Positions 1-10,220 are shown, numbered from the stretch's first letter. The stretch: 64,000 nt of DNA from Mytilus galloprovincialis (GCF_965363235.1 NC_134839.1:76533410-76597409); one strand, 5' to 3'. A program made the numbers and translations. Notes: generated from the letters alone by a model not told the origin.

Positions 1-1529
1 GAAATTCTTTTCTGGTTTCAAAATTATGTTGATTTCTACTATAAAATGAATAATATGCTATGAATATAGACACTTTATAACAGAAATGTCACCTGTGATG
101 TAACAATTTTTCATAACCGTAGCAAACAATAGATACCTAAAATAACCATTTTAAACATACTTTTTTACACGAACGAAAATACACTTGATATATGTCGTTC
201 GTCCGAAGCGTATTTCTTGATTTACCTTAATCGCTCCAACTCAAACATTCGAAAGCCATGGATAAATAAATACCGCAAAACGCAAGGAGACATACCGAGC
301 TCCAATGTAAATTCAAAAAAGGTAATTAAAAATCCTGACAACACTTCACGCTTAACAATACAACGGAACTTTGTACATACATTGATGGGTTAAACAAGAA
401 TTTACAGCTTTCTAAACCTCACACTTGTATAACAGTTGAAAGTTTTTTACCTTCATATACATCTCTGTTTAAGACACAAGGTACAACATATCATTTTGAT
501 AACATTTATAGAGCTCTGGCTCATATTTCAATAATTACAGACCTCCAAACGATGTTAATTCTAATTTTTTTTTTTGCAGTTGAGCACTAAATAGTACGTT
601 CGAAACCTAAATGCGTATTTGAACCAAGAATTCGAAAATATATAAACTGTCACCCGATGTGTTCAATCCTTTGGGACATTTCAGCGGTATACATCTTTAA
701 TCAGAAAAATACTACCCATAATGAATGGCATAGAATATCAGAATTGAGAGATAACGTTTGACGTTGTTTTTCTTTTTATTTAATCGCTTTTGGCTAAGTC
801 TTTATACTCTTGCTACTTCACATGGTTTTCCTTCTAAAAATGAGTACGAACACACAATGCCACAGAAAAGTTGTTTCTCGTGCTATGATCACTGGTTGAT
901 AGTTGTCCTATTACCAATCATATCACTGCCAATTATTTGTGTACTACTTATTCTTATGCAGTTATTTTAATTAGTTAGTCTGTCGTCAAACCATGTTGAA
1001 GACCATACTTTGACCTATGATGGTTAATTTTTACAGATTGTGACATGGATGGAGAGTTGTCTCATTGGCACTCAAACCACAGCAACGCGCGTCTGGTGTA
1101 AATATAAAATTTCAATCCTGGTTTCCATGATGAGTTTATTTACAACCACTGGGTCGATGTCACTACTGGTGGAGATTTATTTCCCCGAGGGTATCACAAG
1201 CCTAGTAGTCAGCACTTTTGTGTTGACTTGAGTTATTATTGATATGTTCATAATTATATATTAACTGTTAACAAAATTTTGAATTCTTGAAATACTAAGG
1301 CTTTTGTACCTCATGAATAGATTACCTTAGCTGTGTTTGGCAAAACTTTTAGGAATTTTTGGTCCTCAATGCTCTTCAACTTTGTACTTTATTTGGCCTT
1401 TTTAACAATTTTTGGTTCGAGCGTCACTGATGAGTCTATTGTAGACGAAACGCGCATCTGGCGTAAATATGAAATTTCAATCCTGATACCTATGATGAGC
1501 TTATATCTATATATATTTACCATTTACAG
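1..1529. other. Upstream intron or intergenic DNA of the GPCR
   Basis: AT-rich. 1010-1140 is an R4/R1 repeat ('gagttgtctcattggcactc'). An open frame at 758-970 has a hydrophobic run (HWLIVVLLPIISLPIICVLL), but there is no good donor after it and no TM6 between it and the TM7 exon, so it is not called. Confidence 0.4.
1320..1505 (+). repeat. Dispersed repeat family R1 copy
   Basis: This roughly 180-bp module reads 'ccttagctgtgtttggcaaa', then 'tcaatgctcttcaac', 'gcgtcactgatgagtc' and 'gacgaaacgcgcatctggcg', and ends at 'cctatgatgag'. The same ordered blocks recur near 39780-39950, 47820-47940, 55985-56170 and 59155-59330. Two of those copies lie in equivalent introns of the duplicated C1q genes. 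It looks like a SINE or MITE-type family, but I see no clear pol III promoter or terminal repeat. The open frames here (1040-1231, 1333-1536) are repeat-derived. Confidence 0.7.
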
Positions 1530-1734
1530 CTATTGATGACACTACAGCAAGCAGGATTAACAGTTAGTGATATTTCCGTCCTGTATGCTTTACTTAGTAC
1601 TACTTTATCAGGACTACTCAACCCTATATTATATGGATTGTTTGATACATCGTACAGAAGAGGCTACAAAAATTTGTTCAAAGGCCTGAAACAGAGATGT
1701 TGTTGCTGTACCAAAGTACAAGATTCTGTACCAG
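1530..1734 (+). CDS. Class A GPCR, penultimate exon (TM7 and helix 8), partial gene
   Basis: The exon reads from a catttacag acceptor with frame CTA-TTG-ATG. It encodes a hydrophobic helix ending in NPILYG (NPxxY at 1620-1634), then an amphipathic helix-8 stretch (YRRGYKNLF) and a CCCC cluster suited to palmitoylation. TM7-NPxxY-helix 8-Cys is the hallmark of rhodopsin-family receptors, which signal through heterotrimeric G proteins at the plasma membrane. The exon ends CCA-G|gtaatc, phase 1. It joins in frame to the acceptor at 6646, giving ...SVPAVSMTNG. If the donor is not used, the frame stays open to a stop at 1767-1769, giving a short alternative tail. The upstream exons (TM1-TM6) lie left of the window or in unread intron, so ligand and subfamily cannot be named. 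An open frame at 758-970 with a hydrophobic stretch is not convincingly part of it. Confidence 0.78.
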
Positions 1735-1904
1735 GTAATCCTGTCGTTACGATATATGGCATACATTAACACCGATGCACATTAGTTAAGAAGGGACAGC
1801 TGACCCTTTATAAACACATGAAATCGCCCTCGGATTTTTTTTATAGGCTGTATGTTGCTCAATCTTAAGTTTGTTTTTCTGTGTAATGCCTTGTATACTC
1901 TTGT

Positions 1905-2660
1905 TAGTCTTTTTGTCTATTTTTTTTATATCTGGGCGTCACTGGTAAGTCTTGTGTGGACGAATCGCGTTTTTGGCGTATTGAATTTTAAACCTGATGC
2001 CTTTTGTTATCTATTATTCATGTGTTTCTTTGCCTAATACGTTCTCCTGTTTATTTGTATTGTAGTCCTGTAATATTATGTTGTCATTTTAATGTTATAT
2101 TTAACATTGCCATTAAAGTGAGAGGTTTGGCATACCACAAAACAACCCACCATTTTTTCCTTTAAAAATGTCCTGTACCAAGTCAGGAAAATGGCCATTG
2201 TTATATCATAGTTCGTTTCTATGTGTAACATTTTTACGTTGTGTTTCAGTTGTGTCGTTTGTTTTCTCTGATATTTTAGTGTGAATTCACATTACTCTAA
2301 GACGTGTCACGGTACTTTTCTATCCCAAATTCATGTATTTGGTTTTGATGTTATATTTGTTATTCTCATCGGATTTTGTCTAATGCTTAGTCTGTTTCTG
2401 TGTGTGTTACATTTTAATTTTGTGTCGTTGTTTCCCTCTTATATTTAATGCGTTTCCCTAAGTTTTGGTTTGTTACCCCGATTTTGTTTTTTGTCCATAG
2501 ATTTACGAGTTTTGAACATCGGTATACTACTGTTACCTTTATTTATGTATCCATTCGTTTGATGTTTTTGGGCTTTTTATTTTACCATTTAATTAGGTAC
2601 TTTCCGTTTAGAATTTTCCTCGGCGTTCGGTATTTTTGTGATTTTACTTTTTGTCCCGTT
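1905..2660 (+). repeat. Composite dispersed repeat (R1 tail plus R3)
   Basis: The block parallels 39880-40400 in order: 'gcgtcactggtaagtc', then a 'tgttatatttaacattgcca' segment, 'ggtttggcat.ccacaaaac', 'gtaccaagtcag', 'tgcgtttccct.agtttt' and 'gtttgatgt'. Both copies sit in introns of unrelated genes, so this is a mobile or dispersed composite unit, not a shared exon. R3 is the terminal part around 'catttgattaggactttccg'. Confidence 0.65.
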
Positions 2661-3084
2661 ATCTACTTTTCTTTAATTAACATGTATGATCATGGACTAC
2701 AAAAATGTGACTTCGATAAATCAAAATTTTGAAGGCATTCAATACACATTCATAAATTAAAAAATAGAAAACATACGAATATTGATGAAAACTTATGGAA
2801 ATATTAACATTAGTAATCCGTATCTTTGAGACATTAGGTACATGTATCGGTAGACACACACATTAATGATACTATATATATATCTTTAATATCGTACTAA
2901 TAAATTGATCGTGTGACTACGTTATATTTTTAATTTTTCTTGACTCACAAGTGACAATTCTAATAATGCGTTTATTTTTTTGACTTGAAGAATTGCATCC
3001 CCAAAGCTAAGCTACATAACTCACAAACAAATCAAACAAATTATGAGAAAAAAGTTCAAAGAACACATAACATTTCACAGAACA

Positions 3085-3202
3085 CTCGAAGACATACTTG
3101 AAACGGTCAACAACGCTCCCAATCTTGCATGCATGTGATGGTTCTCGAAGACATACTTGAAACAGTCAACAACGATCCCAATCTTGCATGCATGTGATGG
3201 TT
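3085..3202. repeat. 59-bp tandem duplication
   Basis: Two adjacent copies (3085-3143 and 3144-3202) begin 'ctcgaagacatacttgaaac' and end 'gcatgcatgtgatggtt'. They differ at only a couple of positions, so the duplication is recent. Confidence 0.9.
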
Positions 3203-3645
3203 CTTATAAGAATATCAATCTTGTATGGATAGAGTCGTCCAAATTTGTAAAGAACTGCATTCTTTTGGTTGATTAAGGTTAAAAGCAATCAGAATCTTAG
3301 CTTCAATATTCCTGTTTTCTTATAAATTCCAATAATTTGAATACTAAACAGAATATGTGGCATGCGAACAGTAATACATTAATTTATAGATGAATTGTTA
3401 ATTGCATGCTGATGATGTAATTTTATTGTCATTGTCATCAGCAAAGCTCCTACACTCGAAACTTCATCGATTTATAGACAGCGGCTTGCTCTTTTTTCAT
3501 ATTTAAAACACAAAATATTAACGAATTTAGCAACGGGATAATTGACCAAATATGGGCATAGAACGAACAGCGTTTTTTTTACTTTGAATATCTAAATATC
3601 AGCCCAACAATTTTAGATCGGTAAATTTGCGGAAGCAAAATTTTG

Positions 3646-3747
3646 TTCTTCCCTGGACGAGTTTCGAACTCATGTATGCTACTGATATATCGTTGTACCA
3701 AATCGCCTTACACTATGCTCGACGCGCTAAACCACCTAGGCTCTACA
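3646..3747 (-). repeat. tRNA-like segment (SINE head or tRNA pseudogene)
   Basis: The minus strand reads 'ggtggtttagcgcgtcgagc' (A-box/D-arm-like). About 60 bases later comes 'atgagttcgaaactcgt', a T-arm with a 5-bp stem and TTCGAAA loop (B-box-like). The spacing suits a class II tRNA or a tRNA-derived SINE promoter. The acceptor stem does not pair well, so I do not call a functional tRNA. Confidence 0.35.
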
Positions 3748-3940
3748 ACAATGATAAAGCTTTCGGTGGCCGAGTGTTACCTTTCCTCGTCAGTTTTTAT
3801 CAAGCGTTGTAGCATAGTTCATGATATATAACGCATGAAGATGGAATTTTATGCAATATATATGTAAGACTCAGATCGACGTCCGGTCTCTAATCGACGT
3901 CCGTTCCTCATATCGACGTCCAAATCTGACGTCACTATAT

Positions 3941-4078
3941 AAATAACACATAGCTGAGAGGGTGATAGAGCAGATTGGTACCCCGAGAAAACATTGTCAA
4001 CCGAGGCGAATCCAAGTTTGGCAATGCTTTTTCGAGGGTACCAATCTGCACTATCACCCTCTCAGCTATGTGTTATTT
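3941..4078. repeat. Palindrome, 43-bp arms
   Basis: The arms are 3941-3983 and 4036-4078, nearly perfectly complementary (start 'aaataacacatagctgagag'), with a 52-bp spacer. It lies just inside the left end of the TIR element. Confidence 0.9.
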
Positions 4079-4740
4079 AATTTATTATACTGAATGTCCC
4101 ATCATTATTTTCTTTTACAGATTAATTTCATTTTAAAAGTATTTTCTATGACGTCATGTACATAACAACGTTACGGGTATGGAAAAAAAAAATAATTAAG
4201 CAAGATGTTTTATTTTTATTTTATTTTGACAGTTAAATAATAAAATCAGAGCTTAAACGTAAACCTTTAGCAATGTATTCAATTACTTGATGTAAATACA
4301 ATTCATTGTCGATTTTTGATTGGTCTGGATGAGAGGGTAACATTCAAAAAATTGTCACCGATCTCAGCCATGTGATAGAGTAAATTAACACCCTCGTATT
4401 AGCAAATCAAAATATGGCATTTTAACGTGAAGTATAATGAAATAAAATAACATCCGTTTTGGACACAAAATATAGAATTGACATGAAGCTATATCAGCTA
4501 AATCCTTAAAACTTTAAACATATGTTTCACCACTATTCTTTGTTAATTGCTCACACGCATGTTTAACCCCGACATAATCTTTATGGGCCTGTATAGTAGT
4601 GCAGTGGTTTTCGATGGTTTATGTCTGTCATATTTGTTTTTCGGAACAAAAACAAATATAAATAAGACTGTTTATCTTCAAATTTGAAATGTTTACATTA
4701 TTCATGTCGTGGCCTTTAATAGGAGGGTCGTAATTTAAGA

Positions 4741-4899
4741 AATAATTCTTTCATGCCATGCTCTATGCTCATTTTAACATGGGTAGGCATTATATTTGGT
4801 AATATCTTAATACCGAGCGTTAGCGAGGTATTAAATGATTACAAATATAATGCCTACCCATGTTGAAATGAGCATAGAGCATGGCATGATAGAATTATT
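4741..4899. repeat. Palindrome, about 62-bp arms
   Basis: The left arm 4741-4803 ('aataattctttcatgccatg...') pairs with 4838-4899. A smaller inverted repeat forms the loop ('ttaatacc' / 'ggtattaa'). Few mismatches remain. It could be a nested foldback MITE. Confidence 0.88.
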
Positions 4900-6089
4900 T
4901 CGATTCTAATAGGAATATTTTGAACTTTTGTACTTCGAAGCAGACCTATAGAAGACGCTCGAAATGTCGCCATTTTGATTTAATGAACAAAAATGTTATA
5001 GAAAAATCAACAGTTTATCAATAAAAAAAAAAAGAACAGAAACATTTAAACTTATTTTTAAAATGTTTTTATTTAATTTCCTAGCGAGTAACACCAACAA
5101 AAATGTCCATTTGGATCTCTGGCGTTGATCAAAATTCATCTGATGTTGCAATTTCAATTGTGACGTCAATCACGCGCAGCCCATGTTTTATTCGAATTAG
5201 AACATGGCTTTGTACCCAAAGCTAAAGAAGAACGTCATATTAGAATGGGGTACCTTCATGACAAATAACGGTTAATGACGTTAAATGACGTTAACGGTTA
5301 TTTTGGTGCATGACAATACAATGTAACAGAGCACAACATAAAACAAAATGCCAATTTCTTGCGTCTATGTTTCTCTCCAGGTGTAAGCCTCAGAAATTTG
5401 TGGAAAAATATCTTACAGAGTCTAAATTATAATTCTCTCAAAAAAATTGGCTGTACTTCTTTATTTGTATCTATTGTTGAAGAATGAATAATGCTTCTAG
5501 ATGTTGTTTGTTTGCTTTCTCATTGACACTTACATGCATGTCATTTATTAACATGAATAGGAATGACACACTATTATGTACAAGATCTATTGGATTGACT
5601 TTTCATCAAGATAAACATTAATATGCATGTTACCTACATGTATTTCGGGTTGAAAAAATCAATATGGAAAGTATGTATAAATGTTTGAAAGTTTAGTTGT
5701 CATAAGAACCCTACAAAACTTGTTCATGATACGATTATAATCAACCGGACGCCTTTTTGGCAAGACATGACGTCAAATTGGACGTCGATTAGAGTATCAT
5801 AGATATCAGACGTCGATTTGAGAATGTGACGTCAGATTTGGACGTTGATTTGAGGAACGGACGTCGATTAGAGGCTGGTTGTGGATTTGAGTCTAACATA
5901 TATACATATACATCCTCTTTTAGAAAAAATATAACATCAAAATATCTCCATAAATTGTATTGCACTGCAGGTTCTGATGTTTGCTTGTGTTATGCTGACT
6001 TTGTTCATATGTCGTTAAGTTATTATTGATAGTGTGAGAAAGAAGAAAAATCTAGAATATGTTTCATTGCAGTACTTTCGTTGTGTGAC

Positions 6090-6330
6090 AGTATAGGAAG
6101 ATGTGGTATGAGTGCCAATGAGACAACTCTCCATCCAAATAACAATTTATAACAGTAAACCGTTATGTAGATATAGGAAGATGTGGAGTGAGTGCCAATG
6201 AGACAACTCTCCATCCAAATAACAATTTAAAAAAAGTAAACACTTTAAAAGTAATCTCGGCTCACACCGAACAACAAGCTATAAAGGGCCCCAAAATTAC
6301 TAGTGTAAAACCATTCAAACGGGAAAACCA
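6090..6330 (-). repeat. Dispersed repeat family R4, duplicated
   Basis: Two copies of 'ataggaagatgtgg...gagtgccaatgagacaactctccatcc' occur at about 6094-6155 and 6173-6230. The second continues into 'aagctataaagggcccc' and 'aaccattcaaacggg'. The same module is at 58300-58500. The inverse ('gagttgtctcattggca') is near 1050, 26180 and 31270. Confidence 0.8.
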
Positions 6331-6645
6331 ACGGTCTAATGTATATAAAATAAAAAAAAAAAACGAGAAACGAGAAACACGTATAAATTACATAAACAAA
6401 CGACAACTACTGTACATCAGATTCCTGACTTAGGACAGGTGCAAACATTTGCAGCGGGATTAAACGTTTTAATGGATCAGTTTTGTTTATAGGTTGTTTA
6501 TAATTGAAAGAATGTAAAATAACTGGATATATGTTTTTCCGAAGAACGATAAGGAATTGTAGTAAAAAAATGCCATATATGAGAAAAACGCCAAAGATTA
6601 GCACAGTATGGCTTTTTCATCCATTTTTTATCACATGTTTTGCAG

Positions 6646-7058
6646 CAGTATCAATGACAAATGGTATTTCAAGATCAAGATCTGATTCCACGAGCCTTTC
6701 CAGAAATGCAGAATCAAACATTCCGCGGTCACTTTCTCGAATCAGTGAGGAAACATCCGGGTTGCAAAATGATGCTTTTAGTGACACCTATCCCTTGACA
6801 CATGAAACAATCTTACCAAAGCGATGTGTTTCGGGTATAGTACGGACATTTAGCAGAGAAATGAATAACAGATCAGCTGATGAAGAGACTGCACTCCTTG
6901 ATTCGTCGCCTTTTGGAAACCCTAAAACACTCGAGGAAAATCGATCGTCATCTTCATCATTAATTTCGTCTGATTTAGATTCATTCGACGAAAACCAATC
7001 GGAGTCAGGGGAAGACGACGAGGACGAGGAAGGATTTGAAGTAGAAAGTACATTTTAA
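6646..7058 (+). CDS. Class A GPCR, terminal exon (cytoplasmic C-tail)
   Basis: The acceptor is cacatgttttgcag, with the first exon base at 6646. Two bases complete the codon opened at 1734, so the join is phase-compatible. It encodes about 136 residues with no hydrophobic segment. It is rich in Ser and Arg (SRSRSDSTSLSRN), consistent with kinase and arrestin sites. It has an acidic dileucine-type signal (EETALL), a Ser-rich run (RSSSSSLISS) and a strongly acidic end (GEDDEDEEG). It finishes in STF, compatible with a class I PDZ ligand. The stop TAA at 7056-7058 overlaps an AATAAA at 7058-7063. That it belongs to the 1530-1734 exon is inference from phase, strand and composition. A transcript would settle it. 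Confidence 0.68.
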
Positions 7059-7618
7059 ATAAATCATATTAAATTTATATAGAAACATAATTAATGTACA
7101 TGCATAGCAAAATTATCAGCACTACCGATGGGACAATTGTATTTGTTATCATATTTTGATGTCGTACTCATTGGAGAAATCGAGATATAATGCATTTATG
7201 AGGAATCTTGATGTTACATAATGTTCTGATTATTACCATTAACTGTCAAGTATAATTTTGAGACAACATTTCCCACATTGTGATTGTGCTTTAAATAATT
7301 ACCATGGCAACTAAAAGTTATCAATTTATATACGGTTATAGGCCTACTTTTGTGACCAGTTGACCTTTGCCTTTTAAACCAAAATGAAAAGTAACCAGCT
7401 TTGAGAGAGACATTTTATGTATGCTTGGTAATAATTATACAGCAAAAATGCATGGCATATTGTCATACATGAAAACATTAGTTATTAATTATTTTGATTG
7501 CTGTTGTTTTCGTATTCAGTCAGAGTATTCATAAAATTCCAAATAAGTATCCGAGTTGTGAGATGGGTGCCACTAATACATAAAGAACTGTTTACCTTCC
7601 GTATTATTTATACATTTA

Positions 7619-8548
7619 TTCGAAGATCATGCGCAAAGTTCTAACTCTCTTTCATCTTGTAACAGTATTAATACATTTGACTTTTCTACTCTTTACACAA
7701 GTATTCCACATTCCAAACTAAAAGACAAATTGAAAGAGTTGGTATTACTTTGCTTCATAAAAAAGAATGGCCAACGTAGATACAAGTATCTTGTCTTAGG
7801 GAGGGATAAATCCTACTTTGTAAAGAATCACTCTGATTCAAACAAAAAATTCTCTGAAACTGATATTATCAAGATGCTTGATTTCTTGATTGACAACATA
7901 TTTGTTACGTTCGGAGGACGTGTTTTTCAACAGACTGTCGGCATTCCAATGGGAACAAACTGTGCCCCTCTACTCGCCGACTTGTTTCTTTATTATTATG
8001 AGGCTGACTTCATGCAGGAACTTCTTAGGAAGAAAGATAAGAAGTTAGCAATATCCTTTAACTCTACTTTCCGCTATATAGATGATGTTCTTTCACTAAA
8101 CAATTCAAAATTTGGTGACTATGTGGAACGCATCTGTCCAATCGAACTAGAGATAAAGGATACTACAGATACAGTTAAGTCGGCTTCATATCTTGACTTA
8201 CATCTAGAAATTGACAATGAGGGTCGGTTGAAAACAAAACTTTACGACAAAAGAGATGATTTCAGCTTTCCAATTGTGAACTTTCCATTTCTAAGTAGCA
8301 ACATTCCAGCAGCACCTGCATACGGGGTATATATCTCCCAATTGATACGATATTCCCGTGCTTGCATTTCCTATCATGATTTTCTTGATAGAGGTTTGCT
8401 GCTCACAAGGAAGCTATTAAACCAAGAGTTCCAAATGGTGAAGTTGAAATCATCCCTTCGTAAATTTTACGGACGCCATCACGAGTTGGTTGACCGTTAT
8501 GGAATAACCGTTTCACAAATGATATCGGATATGTTCCTTACGTCGTAA
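7619..8548 (+). CDS. Penelope-like reverse transcriptase, 5'-truncated ORF
   Basis: The frame is open from about 7619 and starts inside the RT domain. It shows TFDFSTLYTSIPH (7673-7711), an early RT motif. GIPMGTNCAPLLADLF follows at 7940, and the catalytic FRYIDDVL at 8069 (YIDD, 8075-8086). A C-terminal thumb-like region ends SDMFLTS-stop. The product would copy RNA into DNA during retrotransposition. The style of these motifs suggests the Penelope-like (PLE) class. No GIY-YIG endonuclease follows the RT before the stop, so this may be an endonuclease-lacking type or simply a fragment. There is no natural start codon at the 5' edge, so it is a truncated insertion, although about 300 codons remain free of stops. 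Fragments of the same family lie at 9395-10030 (inverted), 21960-22200 and 53824-54170. Confidence 0.75.
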   Translation, partial: FEDHAQSSNSLSSCNSINTFDFSTLYTSIPHSKLKDKLKELVLLCFIKKNGQRRYKYLVLGRDKSYFVKNHSDSNKKFSETDIIKMLDFLIDNIFVTFGGRVFQQTVGIPMGTNCAPLLADLFLYYYEADFMQELLRKKDKKLAISFNSTFRYIDDVLSLNNSKFGDYVERICPIELEIKDTTDTVKSASYLDLHLEIDNEGRLKTKLYDKRDDFSFPIVNFPFLSSNIPAAPAYGVYISQLIRYSRACISYHDFLDRGLLLTRKLLNQEFQMVKLKSSLRKFYGRHHELVDRYGITVSQMISDMFLTS

Positions 8549-8880
8549 CTACAATCCCCTTCCCTTTCATGAATATGACCTACCGAATTAGACTATTTAC
8601 GGATTTGTAATCACATAAGCAACACGACGGGTGCCACATGTGGAGCAGGATCTGCTTACCCTTCCGGAGCACCTGAGATCACCCTTAGTTTTTGGTGGGG
8701 TTCGTGTTGTTTATTCTTTAGTTTTCTATGTTGTGTCGTGTGTACTATTGTTTTTCTGTTTGTCTTTTTCATTTTTAGCCATGGCGTTGTCAGTTTGTTT
8801 TAGATTTATGAGTTTGACTGTCCCTTTGGTATCTTTCGTCCCTCTTTTATATGTACACGATTTACACAAATATAATAGAA
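8549..8880 (+). mobile_element. 3' UTR of the PLE plus R2 repeat tail
   Basis: After the stop, the tail reads 'cacgacgggtgccacatgtg', 'cttccggagcacctgagatc', 'gccatggcgttgtcagtttg' and 'gactgtccctttggtatctt'. The identical order follows the truncated PLE end at 53824, so it belongs to the element. Its last part also recurs alone, without RT, near 9150-9310(-), 50033-50205(-), 54470-54545 and 56390-56530. That suggests short elements sharing this tail. Confidence 0.7.
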
Positions 8881-9149
8881 TATTTTCATAAAGTACTTCC
8901 GATTCAGAGTTAATTGCTTATGCAATATTTAAAAAAGTAAAATCACAAAAATACTAAACTACGAGTAAAATCATCAACGGTAAGTCCCTAAGAAAATGTC
9001 AAAATCAAAAACTCAAACACATCAAATATCTTTCATGGTTAAACTAGGAAAAGTAATTTCGGCTGCATCATAAATGTAAATGGTGACGTTCATGCAATTA
9101 CTTATACTGTATATAAAATTTAGTTCTGGTATCTATGATGAGTTTATTT

Positions 9150-9310
9150 ATAAAAGAAAGGTGAAAGATAATAAATGAACATTTAAACTCATAAGTCGAA
9201 AATAAACTGACAATGCCATGACTGCAGAAACCTAAAGACTGAGCAACACGAAACTCAGCACAAATCTGGGCAAATCTCATGTGTTTCGGAAGGGTACGCA
9301 CATCCGTTCT
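9150..9310 (-). repeat. R2 repeat (PLE tail-like) copy
   Basis: On the minus strand the order is 'gcacctgagat'-like, 'tagtctttagg', 'catggcattgtcagttta' and 'gacttatgagttt', an eroded copy of the 8640-8830 tail. Confidence 0.6.
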
Positions 9311-9394
9311 GGTGCTCATGAAAGTACAATCCAGTGATAAGGCTATTCGGTAGATTATATTAGGGGAAAAGAGGACGGGATTACGATTATTACA

Positions 9395-10030
9395 ATTAGA
9401 TAATATCAATCCTCATCTGTGCAACATATAATCCATAATTGGCAACCAACTCACCATATATAGCGTCCGTTAAATTTACGAAGGAGTGCTTTCAATTTTA
9501 TAACTTGGAACTCTTGGTCTTATAGCTTCCTTGTTAGCAGCAACCCTCTGAATAGGAAATCATTAGAGGAAATACCACCCATGGGATATTGTTTCAACTT
9601 GCAGACATACCGGTAAATTATGCTTCATATGCAGGTACTGCTTCAATATTGCTACATAGAAATGTAAGTTCAAAATTTTTAAGCTGAAATCATTGCTTTT
9701 GTCGTAAATATTTTTTCTCATTGCCAATGATGTAAGTCGAGAGGCAGACTTAACTGTATCTGTTGTATCCTTAATTTCAATTATGGGAATAATGCGTTTA
9801 ACATTGAAATATTAAGCCAGAGAACATCATCTGTATAGCGGAAAGTGAACATATAAAAAAATATTTTTTCTCATTGCCAATTTCCAGATGTAAGTCGAGA
9901 GGCAGACTTAACTGTATCTGTTGTATCCTTTATTTCAATTATGGGAATAATGCTTTTAACATAGTCACCAAACATTGTGATATTAAACGAGAGAACACCA
10001 TCTGTATAGCGGAAAGTGAACATATAAAAA
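9395..10030 (-). pseudogene. Degenerate inverted PLE RT relic
   Basis: Read on the minus strand, about 9880-10000 encodes FRYTDGVLSF...EIKDTTDTVKSAS, matching the RT segment at 8069-8195. It continues toward 9395 through a DFS-like block and a GLLLTRKL / LRKF block resembling 8395-8470. Frames are broken and the catalytic motif is YTDG. A segment of roughly 150 bp is duplicated (about 9720-9830 and 9868-10020), so the same RT piece occurs twice. It is flanked by an R2 tail copy at 10020-10215. Confidence 0.7.
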
Positions 10031-10220
10031 AAATGGGACAAAAGATACCAAAGGACAGTCAAACTCATAAATCGAAAATAAACTGACAACGCCATGTCGA
10101 AAAATGAAAAAGACACAGACAACAATAGCACACACAACATAGACAACTTAAGAATTAGAAACACGAACCCCATCAAAAAACTAGGGTTGACCTCAGGTGC
10201 TCCGGAAGGGTACATCTGCT
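10020..10220 (-). repeat. R2 repeat copy fused to the PLE relic
   Basis: This is the inverse of 8660-8860: 'gatttatgagtttgactgtc', 'catggcgttgtcagttta' and 'cttccggagcacctgaggtc' are all present on the minus strand. It abuts the duplicated RT relic. The minus open frame 9871-10227 runs through both and is not a gene. Confidence 0.7.

Larger units (their letters stand above)
3868..5893. mobile_element. 2.0-kb TIR element with TAA target duplications
   Basis: The left end reads 'gactcagatcgacgtcc'. The right end is its imperfect inverse, ending 'ggatttgagtc'. Inverted homology runs about 65 bp through 'ctaatcgacgtccgttcctc' and 'ccaaatctgacgtcac'. TAA flanks both ends (3865-3867, 5894-5896), the 3-bp size and sequence class typical of PIF/Harbinger-type insertions. 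No transposase frame is visible, so it is non-autonomous. The termini carry repeated 'tcgacgtc' motifs, and two long palindromes lie inside. The superfamily assignment is inference. Confidence 0.62.
1735..6645 (+). other. Inferred GPCR intron, repeat-rich
   Basis: This interval lies between the gtaatc donor and the tttgcag acceptor. It contains two dispersed-repeat blocks, a 59-bp tandem duplication, a tRNA-like segment, a 2.0-kb inverted-repeat element and further repeat copies near 6090-6330, listed separately. I see no additional convincing exon in it. Open frames such as 2448-2732 fall inside repeat sequence. Confidence 0.55.

Noticed and set aside
758..970. Possible GPCR transmembrane exon (HWLIVVLLPIIS...)
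   Set aside because: No credible donor follows the hydrophobic run, the frame stops at once, and no TM6 lies between it and the TM7 exon.
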